From NCBI RefSeq assembly GCF_006937785.1, contig NZ_SJEE01000006.1, forward strand, positions 1 through 64,000: DNA of 64,000 nt, given 5' to 3'. The DNA is from Pseudanabaena sp. UWO311. GTDB lineage: Bacteria; Cyanobacteriota; Cyanobacteriia; Pseudanabaenales; Pseudanabaenaceae. Shown here in pieces: positions 10,201 to 17,050 of this stretch (positions are counted from its first letter, which is position 1; every line of letters begins with the position of its first letter). Under the pieces are notes generated by a model. That model did no database searches, had not been told where the DNA came from, and worked only from the letters and a program-made list of their open reading frames with translations. The position numbers and the translations under genes are program-made.

Positions 10201-10892
10201 CGCTCTTGCGCTGCTTGTTCTCGTTCGCAAGCGATCGCCGCTTGTTTTGCCTCCTCTGCCAGATTGGTTAGTTGAATTGCCAATGCAGCTTGATGCCCTA
10301 GTGCTTGTAGTAATTCAATCTTTTGTTTGTCGATCGGTTCGTTATTAATAAAAGCCATTGCTAAATGACCAAATAGCTTACCTCCAGCAAGCAGCGGCAA
10401 AGCCAGTACCTGCTTGAGACCGCGATCGCGAAGATAAGCAATAGATCCTGCCCAAAATAGATGTGCCTCAGTTTCTATATCAAAAAAACGTGGTTTCTGT
10501 GTCTCTTCCAAAATTGTATGAAACCCTACTTCTGCCGTCAGCATTTCATAGGCAATCGGTGTTTCTTGGATAATTCCATCTTTTTCCACGACGACGGCAG
10601 TACGCAGTACATTTCTCTTTTCATCAAAAAGAATTAGATGTGCTGCATTAGCATTCAGTTGCGCCATTGCTTCCTGTGTAATATAGCCCAAAAACGATGA
10701 TAGATCGGGATTCTCAGCTAGACGTGCAGAAGTAAGTGCGAGTGCATCATTTGCCTTCACTAGTTCAGCTTCTACTAATTTCTCAAGTTCCGATCGCTCC
10801 TGAAATATTGCCAACTCAGTTCTTAGGGCAATGTTTTCTTGCTCTAGTTTGGCAATATGTTCTAGGAGGTTAGCAGTATCGGCGATCGCCAT
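7242..10892 (-). CDS. five-GAF NarL-type sensor histidine kinase
   Basis: This 1216-residue cytoplasmic kinase begins with a short coiled coil. Five GAF domains follow, at roughly 60-210, 252-415, 455-615, 655-815 and 855-1000. They are joined by near-identical helical linkers (EEAKQAAIACEREQAAQERA and variants). The C-terminal kinase is the HisKA_3 type with His1025 in GEIHDTLAQS, an N box (LAQEAITNALKHA), G1 (IADNGCGF) and GFGLLSISER. I see no Cys-His pair typical of a phytochrome GAF, so the domains more likely sense small ligands or redox state. The 5' end of this gene exists again as a remnant at 13287-13443. Confidence 0.92.
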   Translation of the reverse strand: MAIADTANLLEHIAKLEQENIALRTELAIFQERSELEKLVEAELVKANDALALTSARLAENPDLSSFLGYITQEAMAQLNANAAHLILFDEKRNVLRTAVVVEKDGIIQETPIAYEMLTAEVGFHTILEETQKPRFFDIETEAHLFWAGSIAYLRDRGLKQVLALPLLAGGKLFGHLAMAFINNEPIDKQKIELLQALGHQAALAIQLTNLAEEAKQAAIACEREQAAQERAVHLARANTALQKTVDALGNIESVEEFIPLVLKIVLENFQATSCSFFDSSGELIYLRYWLIDGQVLKPTEILALDPDKYELIIRLAEGFTVSDEYLGTSNRHRTRAVQLDHAAGTCVPEFDDFTRACGWESELNVPCFIGNSADGALVIYRGAGLPYSEAEIALAETLSAQLALALQTSRLAEEAKQVAIVREQKRVTQERAAVLELVNFTLQRSTERLSTATDPKAIIVEILRTIAEVMAPLGVNGIGLMSYQAPSKTVRVKVHIVDGVEQIIAGSNLDSDWSVNSPSMAIPWERIQSENFIWGLTSDTSVLIAEVRHYHESRGARAIAYVPLRKGEETTGWIGFDLASEIPPTPQQIEMIRTLVSQVSLAIEMEGLAETTRDTAIANVREKAAQERATQLEKINSALNKSLQQLASKRNVSHFLEDLLVVLSENISAAFAMLFTFDISTKTAEIVAAVERGIPYVNKESHDPYPQIGCEAENITLLLDTFSIDKEILFLNALEPISIIPEVIEWHARMGHQEIAAVPLVAGKDLIGMLGFAFTEKSHLPSLEIEFIKSLAAQATLALQLILLSEESKQAALALEREQAAEARVTQLARANATLKQTLDVLATEPELERSLGHVLKVTSEQLGSSSSALWFYDSIADSFAIHTVYLDGKIVPAIPENAPLLSGKWIRGRDLSADLVLKKHIRDRVPVIYQVDECPDIPTSIRRHMQRLGIKTLLGIPLLLGSEIIGSFTIRFDRKRLLEPDELELTQALAHQATLAIQLLKRAEEAKQAALYIERNRLAGEIHDTLAQSFTSISIQTGVIRWMLQQDPSAIESILDRINDIAQTGLAEARRSVWEIYPTAQEYANLAEKLAQLVEKLTRDCPTQVDLQILGSEYQVSAMIGYNLLKLAQEAITNALKHAKATKLSIVLAYQNVQVSLRIADNGCGFQPNLDNGGFGLLSISERSDRIGGQLLINSILGKGTEILVEIPLEEQKS

Positions 10893-11031
10893 CGTTAGTT
10901 ACCCAAGAATGCCCAAAATGACTTTGGCACAAAGATTTGTATTGATTGAAAGCTACTTTAAAATATCCTAATCTTAACTTTAAGCATTGTCCATCTTTGT
11001 TGACTTGTCATACAGCCTAAATAATCTCCAT

Positions 11032-11068
11032 ACTTAAGTACAGTTTAAGTTTAGCCATCTGGACAAAA
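11032..11068 (+). promoter_or_regulatory. bipartite ACTTAAGTACAG-N16-TGGACAAAA element
   Basis: ACTTAAGTACAG (11032-11043) and TGGACAAAA (11060-11068) are separated by exactly 16 bases. They lie 75 bases before the ATG of a truncated CDGSH gene and about 200 bases before the aldo/keto reductase. The surrounding intergenic DNA is homologous to 13444-13687. Confidence 0.6.
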
Positions 11069-11143
11069 AAATTAAGCCCTCCTGTTAGTGACTCTCTTTG
11101 AGCGTTCCATTATTATGACAAGCATTGTTTAGAAGAATATTCC

Positions 11144-11197
11144 ATGACAAAACTTACTCCATCAGAATCAAAATTTGTAGATAGCGTATTTCCATAG
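11144..11197 (+). pseudogene. truncated 5' remnant of a CDGSH gene
   Basis: AGAATATTCC-ATG at 11144 opens a 17-codon frame ending in TAG. Its peptide (TPSESKFVD) matches the start of the intact CDGSH protein at 13688 (TSSEPKIVD) at both protein and DNA level, and the bases before the ATG are almost the same in both. None of the cysteines remain. It is a scar of a tandem duplication of the control region and its first gene. Confidence 0.75.
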
Positions 11198-11267
11198 CCT
11201 GTTAGGTTTCCATCAATGAATCCAGCAGGCATTCTATGTCCGCTAACAATCAAATAGGGGTAAAACT

Positions 11268-12380
11268 ATGGCTCTTAATACTTACTACACACTTGGAAAA
11301 TCAGGTTTACGGGTCAGCCGCCTAGCTCTTGGCGCAATGACCTTTGGGACAGACTGGGGTTGGGGAGCCGATGAAGGTACAGCTCGTCAGCTATTCAATA
11401 CCTACACTGAGGCAGGTGGAAATTTTGTCGATACTGCCGATCTTTATACAAATGGAATTAGTGAAACTTGGTTAGGAAAATTTACTGCCGAGAGGAATCT
11501 TCGCGATCGCATAGTCATTGCCACTAAGTTTACTTACAATGCTGAAGCTGGAAATCCTAACGCTGGCGGTAACGGGCGCAAAAATATTCTAAGGGCTGTG
11601 GAAGGTTCTCTAAAAAGACTGGGAACAGATTACATAGATCTTTATATTCTCCATACTTGGGACAAAATCACCCCTGTTGAAGAAGTGATGCGAACCATGG
11701 ACGATCTCGTGCGATCGGGCAAAGTGCGTCATGTTGGTTTGAGTGATACCCCAGCTTGGTATGCTGCTCGCGCCCAGACTTTAGCAGAATGGCGTGGGTA
11801 TGAACCTCTATGCACAATGCAATTGGAATATTCTTTGGTGGAGAGAAATATCGAGCATGAGTTTGTGCCTCTAGATACGGAATTAGGCATGGGGATCATG
11901 GTGTGGAGTCCTCTTGCTAGTGGTTTATTAAGTGGCAAGTACAAGCCAAGTGAAAGCGGCTTTACAGGTGAAGGCAGATTAGAAACCACCAAAGGAATTG
12001 CTAATCCTGCATTTCAAAAGTTTAGCGATCGTAACTGGCGAGTTGTGTCTGAACTGGAACAAGTAGCCAAAGAACTCGATCGCAGCATGGCACAGGTAGC
12101 TTTAAACTGGACTGTCAATCGCCCAGGGATTGGTTCGGTAGTAATCGGAGCAACAAAACTTTCGCAAGTACAAGATAATCTTAAATCACTAGATTTTGAG
12201 ATTCCCCATTCATTAGCGAATCGATTGGAAACTGTTAGCCGTCCAGAAGTGAATTTCCCTTACAGTTTCTTTGACTCAGAAATTCAGGGCATGATTCATG
12301 GTGGAGTTACCGTAGGTAATAAACCCGATCGGTATGAGGATAAAGTCGTAATTCGGTCATCAGGAGCAGGAGTGACTTAA
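11268..12380 (+). CDS. aldo/keto reductase
   Basis: This 370-residue soluble NADPH-dependent oxidoreductase has the AKR (beta/alpha)8 barrel. Catalytic-type residues are visible: Asp and Tyr in FVDTADLYTNG, Lys in IVIATKFTY, His in LYILHTWDK. The cofactor end reads SVVIGATKLSQVQDN. It resembles YajO/Gpr-like aldehyde or methylglyoxal reductases, though the substrate cannot be inferred. The ATG follows ATAGGGGTAAAACT. It is the first intact gene after the bipartite element at 11032 and now occupies the position of the deleted CDGSH copy. The F420-type reductase follows. Confidence 0.92.
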   Translation: MALNTYYTLGKSGLRVSRLALGAMTFGTDWGWGADEGTARQLFNTYTEAGGNFVDTADLYTNGISETWLGKFTAERNLRDRIVIATKFTYNAEAGNPNAGGNGRKNILRAVEGSLKRLGTDYIDLYILHTWDKITPVEEVMRTMDDLVRSGKVRHVGLSDTPAWYAARAQTLAEWRGYEPLCTMQLEYSLVERNIEHEFVPLDTELGMGIMVWSPLASGLLSGKYKPSESGFTGEGRLETTKGIANPAFQKFSDRNWRVVSELEQVAKELDRSMAQVALNWTVNRPGIGSVVIGATKLSQVQDNLKSLDFEIPHSLANRLETVSRPEVNFPYSFFDSEIQGMIHGGVTVGNKPDRYEDKVVIRSSGAGVT

Positions 12381-12414
12381 GAAGAAAGAAGATCGCCTAC
12401 ATCAAGCCATGTAA

Positions 12415-12460
12415 CAGATAGATAATTGAAGCGATCGCGCTTAACTCAATTATCTATCTG
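12415..12460 (+). terminator. 15-base inverted repeat built from the HIP1 repeat, possible terminator
   Basis: Arms 12415-12429 (CAGATAGATAATTGA) and 12446-12460 are perfect reverse complements around a HIP1-containing 16-base loop. It lies 34 bases after the aldo/keto reductase stop codon. The left arm is the CAGATAGATAATTGA spacer found in the dispersed HIP1 repeats; here it has acquired a complementary partner. A clear T tract is lacking, so termination is uncertain. Confidence 0.5.
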
Positions 12461-12527
12461 CGGTAATTAGCCTTTAATGGATTATAGATTTCGATTAACC
12501 TAAAGATAAAAGAGGTAAGACTTGAGT

Positions 12528-13196
12528 ATGAAGATAGGATTTTTGGGTAGTGGTAATATGGCGCGAGTACTCGGAGGTGCTTGGTCATTAGCAGGGCATC
12601 AAATCACCTTCGGTTCGCGAGATGCAGCAAAGTCTCGTGAAGTAGCTAAGGGAATTGGAAATGGCGCATCTGGTGGAACAAATGATGAGGTTGCTGAATC
12701 TTGTGAGGTCATTGTCAGCTCTATACGCGCTGTGCCATCAAGTTTTCTAACATCAACCTCAGCCTTGACAGGCAAAGTTATCATAGATTTAAATAATCGA
12801 GATTTTCCTCGTGAGTACAAGCCTGAAGAATTTCTCAATTCTCTAGCTGAAGCAACTCAAAAAGATGTTCCCTCGGCAAAAATTGTGAAAGCATTGAATA
12901 ACCAAGCAATGGAAGTTTTTAACAGCGATGCGGTAGCTCTTAAAGAGGCAGGTATACAAGCTTTCATTGCTGGAGATGATGATCGAGCTAAACAGATTGT
13001 TACCGAGTTACTCAGCGATATTGGGCTTAAGGCTATCGATTTTGGTTTGTTGTCTAATGCATGGTTGTTAGAATTACAAGCGGATATTCTCAGGACTTAT
13101 ATGTTTGCAACTGGAAATTTCTTAGCAACCCCAGGTTTTATTGAGGCACCTCGTGCTGAACCAAGATTTGGAGAGCGTCGTAAAGGTACATACTAA
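12528..13196 (+). CDS. F420-dependent/NADP oxidoreductase-like protein
   Basis: This protein of about 222 residues has an N-terminal Rossmann motif (IGFLGSGNMARVLGGAWS) and the layout of the NADP oxidoreductase coenzyme-F420-dependent family: VIIDLNNRD, AKIVKALNN, IAGDDDRAKQIV. Such proteins reduce small cofactors or act as oxidative-stress NADPH enzymes in bacteria that lack F420. The start is ATG 12528; a TTG two codons upstream, closer to AGAGGTAAGA, is possible. The stop codon is directly followed by a truncated MFS fragment, so the original downstream partner has been lost. Confidence 0.85.
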   Translation: MKIGFLGSGNMARVLGGAWSLAGHQITFGSRDAAKSREVAKGIGNGASGGTNDEVAESCEVIVSSIRAVPSSFLTSTSALTGKVIIDLNNRDFPREYKPEEFLNSLAEATQKDVPSAKIVKALNNQAMEVFNSDAVALKEAGIQAFIAGDDDRAKQIVTELLSDIGLKAIDFGLLSNAWLLELQADILRTYMFATGNFLATPGFIEAPRAEPRFGERRKGTY

Positions 13197-13197
13197 A

Positions 13198-13286
13198 ATG
13201 CCTAACCATTCTAATGCAACGTACTCTCTTCTTACTCGTATAACTCTTCTGGTTACTAGCATGTTGACAATTATGGCAAGTGCCAC
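13198..13286 (+). pseudogene. 5' remnant of an MFS transporter gene
   Basis: From the ATG at 13198 the frame reads LLTRITLLVTSMLTIMASAT. This matches LPTRITLLVASMLTIMASAT of the intact transporter at 15210, with strong DNA identity. Homology stops near 13286 at a junction with the kinase-gene remnant, which runs the other way. Only the first transmembrane segment is left. Confidence 0.8.
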
Positions 13287-13443
13287 GGTACGTAGTACCT
13301 TTCTCTATTGGCATTCATTTGCGACATTGCTTCCTGCATAACATAGCCCAAAAACGATGATAGCTCGGAATTTTTAGGGCAATGTTTTCTTGCTCTAATT
13401 TGGCAATATGTTCTAGGAGGTTAGCAGTATCGGCGATCGCCAT
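13287..13443 (-). pseudogene. internally deleted 5' remnant of the five-GAF histidine kinase gene
   Basis: Reading leftward from CAT at 13441-13443, the DNA repeats the start of the kinase at 10892. It then jumps over about 110 bases, resumes across the block matching 10651-10712, skips about 28 bases more, and ends in sequence matching 10598-10622. No functional protein is possible. It marks where a second kinase copy once stood upstream of the CDGSH operon. Confidence 0.8.
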
Positions 13444-13573
13444 CGTTATAGTTACCCAAGAAAGCCCAAAGTTACTTCGACATTATAATTTGCACTAATT
13501 CAAAGCTAATTTAAATATATTATCTTCATTTTAAGTACTTTCCATCTTGTCATTGAACTTAAATATTTCCCAT

Positions 13574-13610
13574 ACTTAAGTACAGTTTATAGCTGACAAC
13601 TTGGCTAAAA
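13574..13610 (+). promoter_or_regulatory. bipartite ACTTAAGTACAG-N16-TGGCTAAAA element
   Basis: ACTTAAGTACAG (13574-13585), 16 bases, then TGGCTAAAA (13602-13610), 77 bases before the CDGSH start codon. It is the duplicated counterpart of the element at 11032. The intervening sequence has diverged considerably while the 12-base core and the spacing are unchanged. Confidence 0.6.
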
Positions 13611-13687
13611 AATTTAAACCCTTTAGTTGGTGACTCTTTATTAATGTTTTATTATCATCTTTTCTAAGTTATATATGAGAATATCCC

Positions 13688-13966
13688 ATGGCTGAATTTA
13701 CCTCATCAGAGCCAAAAATCGTCGATAAAAAGCCAGTAGTGATGAATCTAGAATCAGGTACTTACTACTGGTGCAGTTGTGGCTTATCTGAAAATCAGCC
13801 TTTTTGTAATGGAGCGCATAAAGGAACTAATTTCCGTCCCGTAGTTTTTGAAGTATCTGAGCCGAAGAAAATGGCTCTATGCCTCTGTAAATATACCGCT
13901 GGAGCGCCAAGCTGTGATGGTTCTCATTTGAAATTGACAGATAACGTAACAGCTAAGTCAGATTAA
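13688..13966 (+). CDS. double CDGSH-type iron-sulfur protein
   Basis: This 92-residue protein carries two CDGSH [2Fe-2S] motifs. The first is CSCGLSENQPFCNGAH (Asn replacing the usual Asp), the second CLCKYTAGAPSCDGSH. Both keep the three Cys and one His ligands expected for the cluster. Related mitoNEET-like proteins take part in iron-sulfur transfer or redox sensing. The gene heads a plus-strand series (Dps, isochorismatase-like hydrolase, MFS, flavodoxin, porin) behind the bipartite element. Dps starts six bases after its stop, so co-translation is likely. A truncated copy is found at 11144. Confidence 0.9.
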   Translation: MAEFTSSEPKIVDKKPVVMNLESGTYYWCSCGLSENQPFCNGAHKGTNFRPVVFEVSEPKKMALCLCKYTAGAPSCDGSHLKLTDNVTAKSD

Positions 13967-13972
13967 AATATT

Positions 13973-14467
13973 ATGTCTCTAACCAAACTCTATGCCAGTC
14001 GCATTGACCTTAAGAGTGAAAATCGTATTCAACTGATTGACCTACTCAATCTAGCCCTTGCTCTCACAATCGATCTTAAAAGTCAAGTTAAACAGGCGCA
14101 TTGGAATGTCAAAGGAATGAGTTTCTTGGAACTCCATCAATTGTTTGATGCTATCGCCGAGCAATTAGATGAGTATGTGGATATGATTGCGGAACGGGTA
14201 ACAGCTCTCGGTGGTGTGGCTCTGGGAACAGTGAGAATTGTCGCTCAAGCTTCCACATTATCAGAATATCCGCTAGAAGCTATATCTGGCAGAGATTGTG
14301 TAATAGCGATCGCCGATCGCTTGGCTCTCTATGGCAAAACTGTACGAGAAGCGATCGATCAAAGCACCGATCTCAAGGATGCTGGAACCGCCGATCTTTA
14401 TACCGAAATTTCTCGCACAATTGATAAATATCTCTGGCTTTTGGAATCTCATTTGATAGAAAATTAG
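13973..14467 (+). CDS. dps: Dps family DNA-protecting ferritin
   Basis: This 164-residue protein has the Dps four-helix pattern. The first-helix ferroxidase His lies in QVKQAHWNVKG, the Asp/Glu ligands in LFDAIAEQLDEYVDMIAERV, followed by ALGGVALGT. The C-terminal helix ends in DKYLWLLESHL. Dps dodecamers oxidise ferrous iron with hydrogen peroxide and shield DNA. Pairing with a CDGSH protein six bases upstream points to iron and peroxide stress. Length is normal. Confidence 0.93.
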   Translation: MSLTKLYASRIDLKSENRIQLIDLLNLALALTIDLKSQVKQAHWNVKGMSFLELHQLFDAIAEQLDEYVDMIAERVTALGGVALGTVRIVAQASTLSEYPLEAISGRDCVIAIADRLALYGKTVREAIDQSTDLKDAGTADLYTEISRTIDKYLWLLESHLIEN

Positions 14468-14600
14468 TTCCAATTTCTTCATCTGAGTTGTCATCAGAGT
14501 TGTTCTAAAAAAGTAGTGAATTGCCGCGCTGAGTAATTCGTCATTTCAAAATTATTACTTCTTCAACATTTCCTACAAGCATAATTCCATTCTAAATATC

Positions 14601-15194
14601 ATGAAAAATAAATTCACAGTTGACAATGCGGTAATGCTCTTGATCGACCACCAACAAGGAACGATTAAACTCGCTCGCAATCTGCCCTATGCAGAAATAG
14701 TCCAAAACACTCGTGCTCTAGCTCGTACCGCCGTAGAAACTGGAATGCCATTAATTTTGACTAGTAGTATGGAAACCAATTTTCAAGGTTTACTGCTAGA
14801 AGATATCCAAAAAATCGCGCCAGATGCCTACGAAAAGCGCATCAAGCGTCCGGGAGTTGTCGATGCATGGGAGTACGCAGACTTCAAAAATGCTGTAGAA
14901 GCAACTGGCAAGAAAAAACTCATCATGGCTGGGTTAACCAACGATGTTTGTATTGTCTATCCCGCAATTAGCGCCGTAGAGGATGGATACGAAGTACAGG
15001 TTGTGGTTGATGCTGGTGGCTCTCCAACGACAATAGCTGACGAAACTTGTCTGCGACGCATGGAAAAGCATGGAGTCACCCTAACTTCAACCAATCAAGT
15101 AATGGCGGAGTTGGCAGTCTCTTGGTCAGAAGATTTTGGACAGAAGATTCAAACAATCATGTATGAAGAAGTTCTTGCGAAATTGATCGAATAG
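14601..15194 (+). CDS. isochorismatase-family cysteine hydrolase (YcaC-like)
   Basis: This 197-residue protein has the catalytic triad pattern of cysteine hydrolases: Asp in LLIDHQQGTI, Lys in the KRIKRPGVVDAWE region, and nucleophilic Cys in MAGLTNDVCIVYPA. It most resembles YcaC-like hydrolases of unknown substrate, not true isochorismatases. It lies between Dps and the MFS transporter on the same strand, 15 bases before the transporter start, and so probably belongs to the same stress or efflux operon. Confidence 0.9.
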   Translation: MKNKFTVDNAVMLLIDHQQGTIKLARNLPYAEIVQNTRALARTAVETGMPLILTSSMETNFQGLLLEDIQKIAPDAYEKRIKRPGVVDAWEYADFKNAVEATGKKKLIMAGLTNDVCIVYPAISAVEDGYEVQVVVDAGGSPTTIADETCLRRMEKHGVTLTSTNQVMAELAVSWSEDFGQKIQTIMYEEVLAKLIE

Positions 15195-15209
15195 AATAAA
15201 TACACCTAA

Positions 15210-16403
15210 ATGAAAACAGCGATCGCTTCAAAAGTTAATTCTCTACCTACTCGCATAACCCTGCTGGTTGCTAGTATGTTGACGATTATGGCAAGCGCCA
15301 CGATCGCACCTTCTTTGCCTGCAATGTTAAAGCATTTTGAGTCAGTACCGAACTCCGCATATTGGGTAAGACTAGTACTAACTCTCCCCGCGCTATTTAT
15401 AGCTATCAGCGCTCCAATACTTGGAGTTTTAGTAGATCGGATCGGACGAAAACCACTATTATTTCTATCCCTAATTATCTATGGCTTAGCGGGTAGCTCT
15501 GGATTATGGCTAAACACCTTAGATACAATTATTGTTGGTCGAGCATTGTTAGGAGTTAGCGTCGCAGGGATTTCTATTTCTACAACGGCTTTAATTGCTG
15601 ACTACTACAGCGGAGCAGCTAGAGGAAAGTTTCTGGGTTTACAGGCAGCCTTTAGTTCTTTAGGCGGAGTGGTATTTGTCTCTTTGGGTGGTTGGTTAGC
15701 CGATATTGGATGGCGTAATCCTTTTCTGATCTACTTCGCAGCATTGTTGGTATTGCCTGCGGTCTTGTCTTTTCTATCAGAGCCACCGCGCCAAGATTCA
15801 ACCCAATCTTCTGATCATTCTAGTAATTCCGAAAAGTCTAGTCGCTTGCCATATCTCATTGTTGGTCTAACATTTGCAGCCGCAATGCTAGGTCAGATGG
15901 CTTTTTATACGATTCCAGTACAAATTCCCTTCTATCTTAAGAATTTATTCCAATCCTCTGCTTCTCAAAGTGGAATCGCGATCGCAATTTGCACTCTCGG
16001 TTCTGCCATATCATCTTTTCAATATCAACGAATTAAAGCTAAAACAACCTTTTTTAGTATCTACGGTATTGCTTTTAGCACTATGGCTCTGGGCTTCGGT
16101 TTGATTAGCCTAGGTAGTAGTTTTACAATCGTTGCTTTTGGCTTAGGAACCGTAGGTGTTGGACTGGGGTTGGTGATGCCAAATATGACCTTCTGTCTTA
16201 CTTCCGCTACTCCTGTGAATATGCGCGGCAAGATTTTAGGCGGTTTAACAACTTCTATGTTTTTAGGTCAGTTCGTATCACCTCTCGTGAGTCAGCCTTT
16301 GAGTCTCGCGATCGGCTTGAATGCAACCTATGGTGCTGCGGGAATTGCAATGGTGATATTAGCGATCGCCTTTATGTTTTTGCTGTGGAATTGGAAAGAC
16401 TAA
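15210..16403 (+). CDS. MFS transporter (drug-efflux-like, about 12 TM)
   Basis: This 397-residue membrane protein has a dozen hydrophobic segments. The MFS loop 2-3 signature is VDRIGRKPLL; the central loop near residue 200 is Ser-rich (STQSSDHSSNSEKSS). Composition resembles the Bcr/CflA and DHA1 efflux groups; the substrate is unknown. It closely follows the isochorismatase-like gene and precedes the flavodoxin by 39 bases. A 5' fragment of a second copy lies at 13198, evidence that this gene was part of the duplicated unit. Confidence 0.92.
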   Translation: MKTAIASKVNSLPTRITLLVASMLTIMASATIAPSLPAMLKHFESVPNSAYWVRLVLTLPALFIAISAPILGVLVDRIGRKPLLFLSLIIYGLAGSSGLWLNTLDTIIVGRALLGVSVAGISISTTALIADYYSGAARGKFLGLQAAFSSLGGVVFVSLGGWLADIGWRNPFLIYFAALLVLPAVLSFLSEPPRQDSTQSSDHSSNSEKSSRLPYLIVGLTFAAAMLGQMAFYTIPVQIPFYLKNLFQSSASQSGIAIAICTLGSAISSFQYQRIKAKTTFFSIYGIAFSTMALGFGLISLGSSFTIVAFGLGTVGVGLGLVMPNMTFCLTSATPVNMRGKILGGLTTSMFLGQFVSPLVSQPLSLAIGLNATYGAAGIAMVILAIAFMFLLWNWKD

Positions 16404-16442
16404 AAATTACCCTTATTACAAATTTATTGAGGAAATAAAGTT

Positions 16443-17018
16443 ATGTCATCTATCGCTATTGTTTATTTTTCTGGCACAGGACATACTCATTTGATGGCTG
16501 AGGCTTTTGCTGAAGGAGCGAATAAGATCGCAGATACTAAAGTTCAACTTTTTAGAATTACTGGTGAGGAAATTCATAACGGACGCTGGCGTAATGAAAA
16601 AGTTTTGGAATCCCTCAATCAATATGACGCGATCGTTTTCGGTTCGCCGACCTATATGGGAGGTGTGGCTGCACAGTTTAAGGCGTTTGTTGATGCTGCT
16701 AGTGGCATCTGGTTCCAACAGCTATGGAAAGACAAATTAGCAGGTGGCTTTACCCATTCAGGTTCTCCTAGTGGAGATAAGCAAGGAACTTTGCTCTATC
16801 TAGCAATTAATGCAGCCCAACATTCCATGATCTGGGTTGGCGCTGGTGAGATGAATCAGAATGGAGTGAATCGTCTAGGTTCTTATATGGGAGTGATGGG
16901 ACAGGCTGTCCCCGACTTATCTGGTACTAAAGCCGTAGAGCTTGATGCTGGCGATCGCTTATCGGCAGAATTATATGGCGAACGCATCGCTCAGATCTCT
17001 AAGAGATGGAAAAACTGA
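16443..17018 (+). CDS. flavodoxin/WrbA-like NAD(P)H:quinone oxidoreductase
   Basis: This 191-residue flavodoxin-fold protein has the FMN phosphate loop YFSGTGHTHLMAEAF at the N-terminus, followed by VFGSPTYMGGVAAQFKAF and GGFTHSGSPSGDKQ, typical of WrbA-type quinone reductases. It would catalyse two-electron reduction of quinones in the cytoplasm. GGAAATAAAG lies before the ATG. Its position in the CDGSH-Dps-MFS series supports a role in oxidative or electrophile stress. Confidence 0.9.
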   Translation: MSSIAIVYFSGTGHTHLMAEAFAEGANKIADTKVQLFRITGEEIHNGRWRNEKVLESLNQYDAIVFGSPTYMGGVAAQFKAFVDAASGIWFQQLWKDKLAGGFTHSGSPSGDKQGTLLYLAINAAQHSMIWVGAGEMNQNGVNRLGSYMGVMGQAVPDLSGTKAVELDAGDRLSAELYGERIAQISKRWKN

Positions 17019-17050
17019 TCAAGCTATCGTACTCAATCTCTTATTTAAAA

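Noticed and set aside
11090-11260. Minus-strand open frame opposite the CDGSH remnant
   Set aside because: It runs antisense to a recognisable gene remnant and has no start signal or homology.
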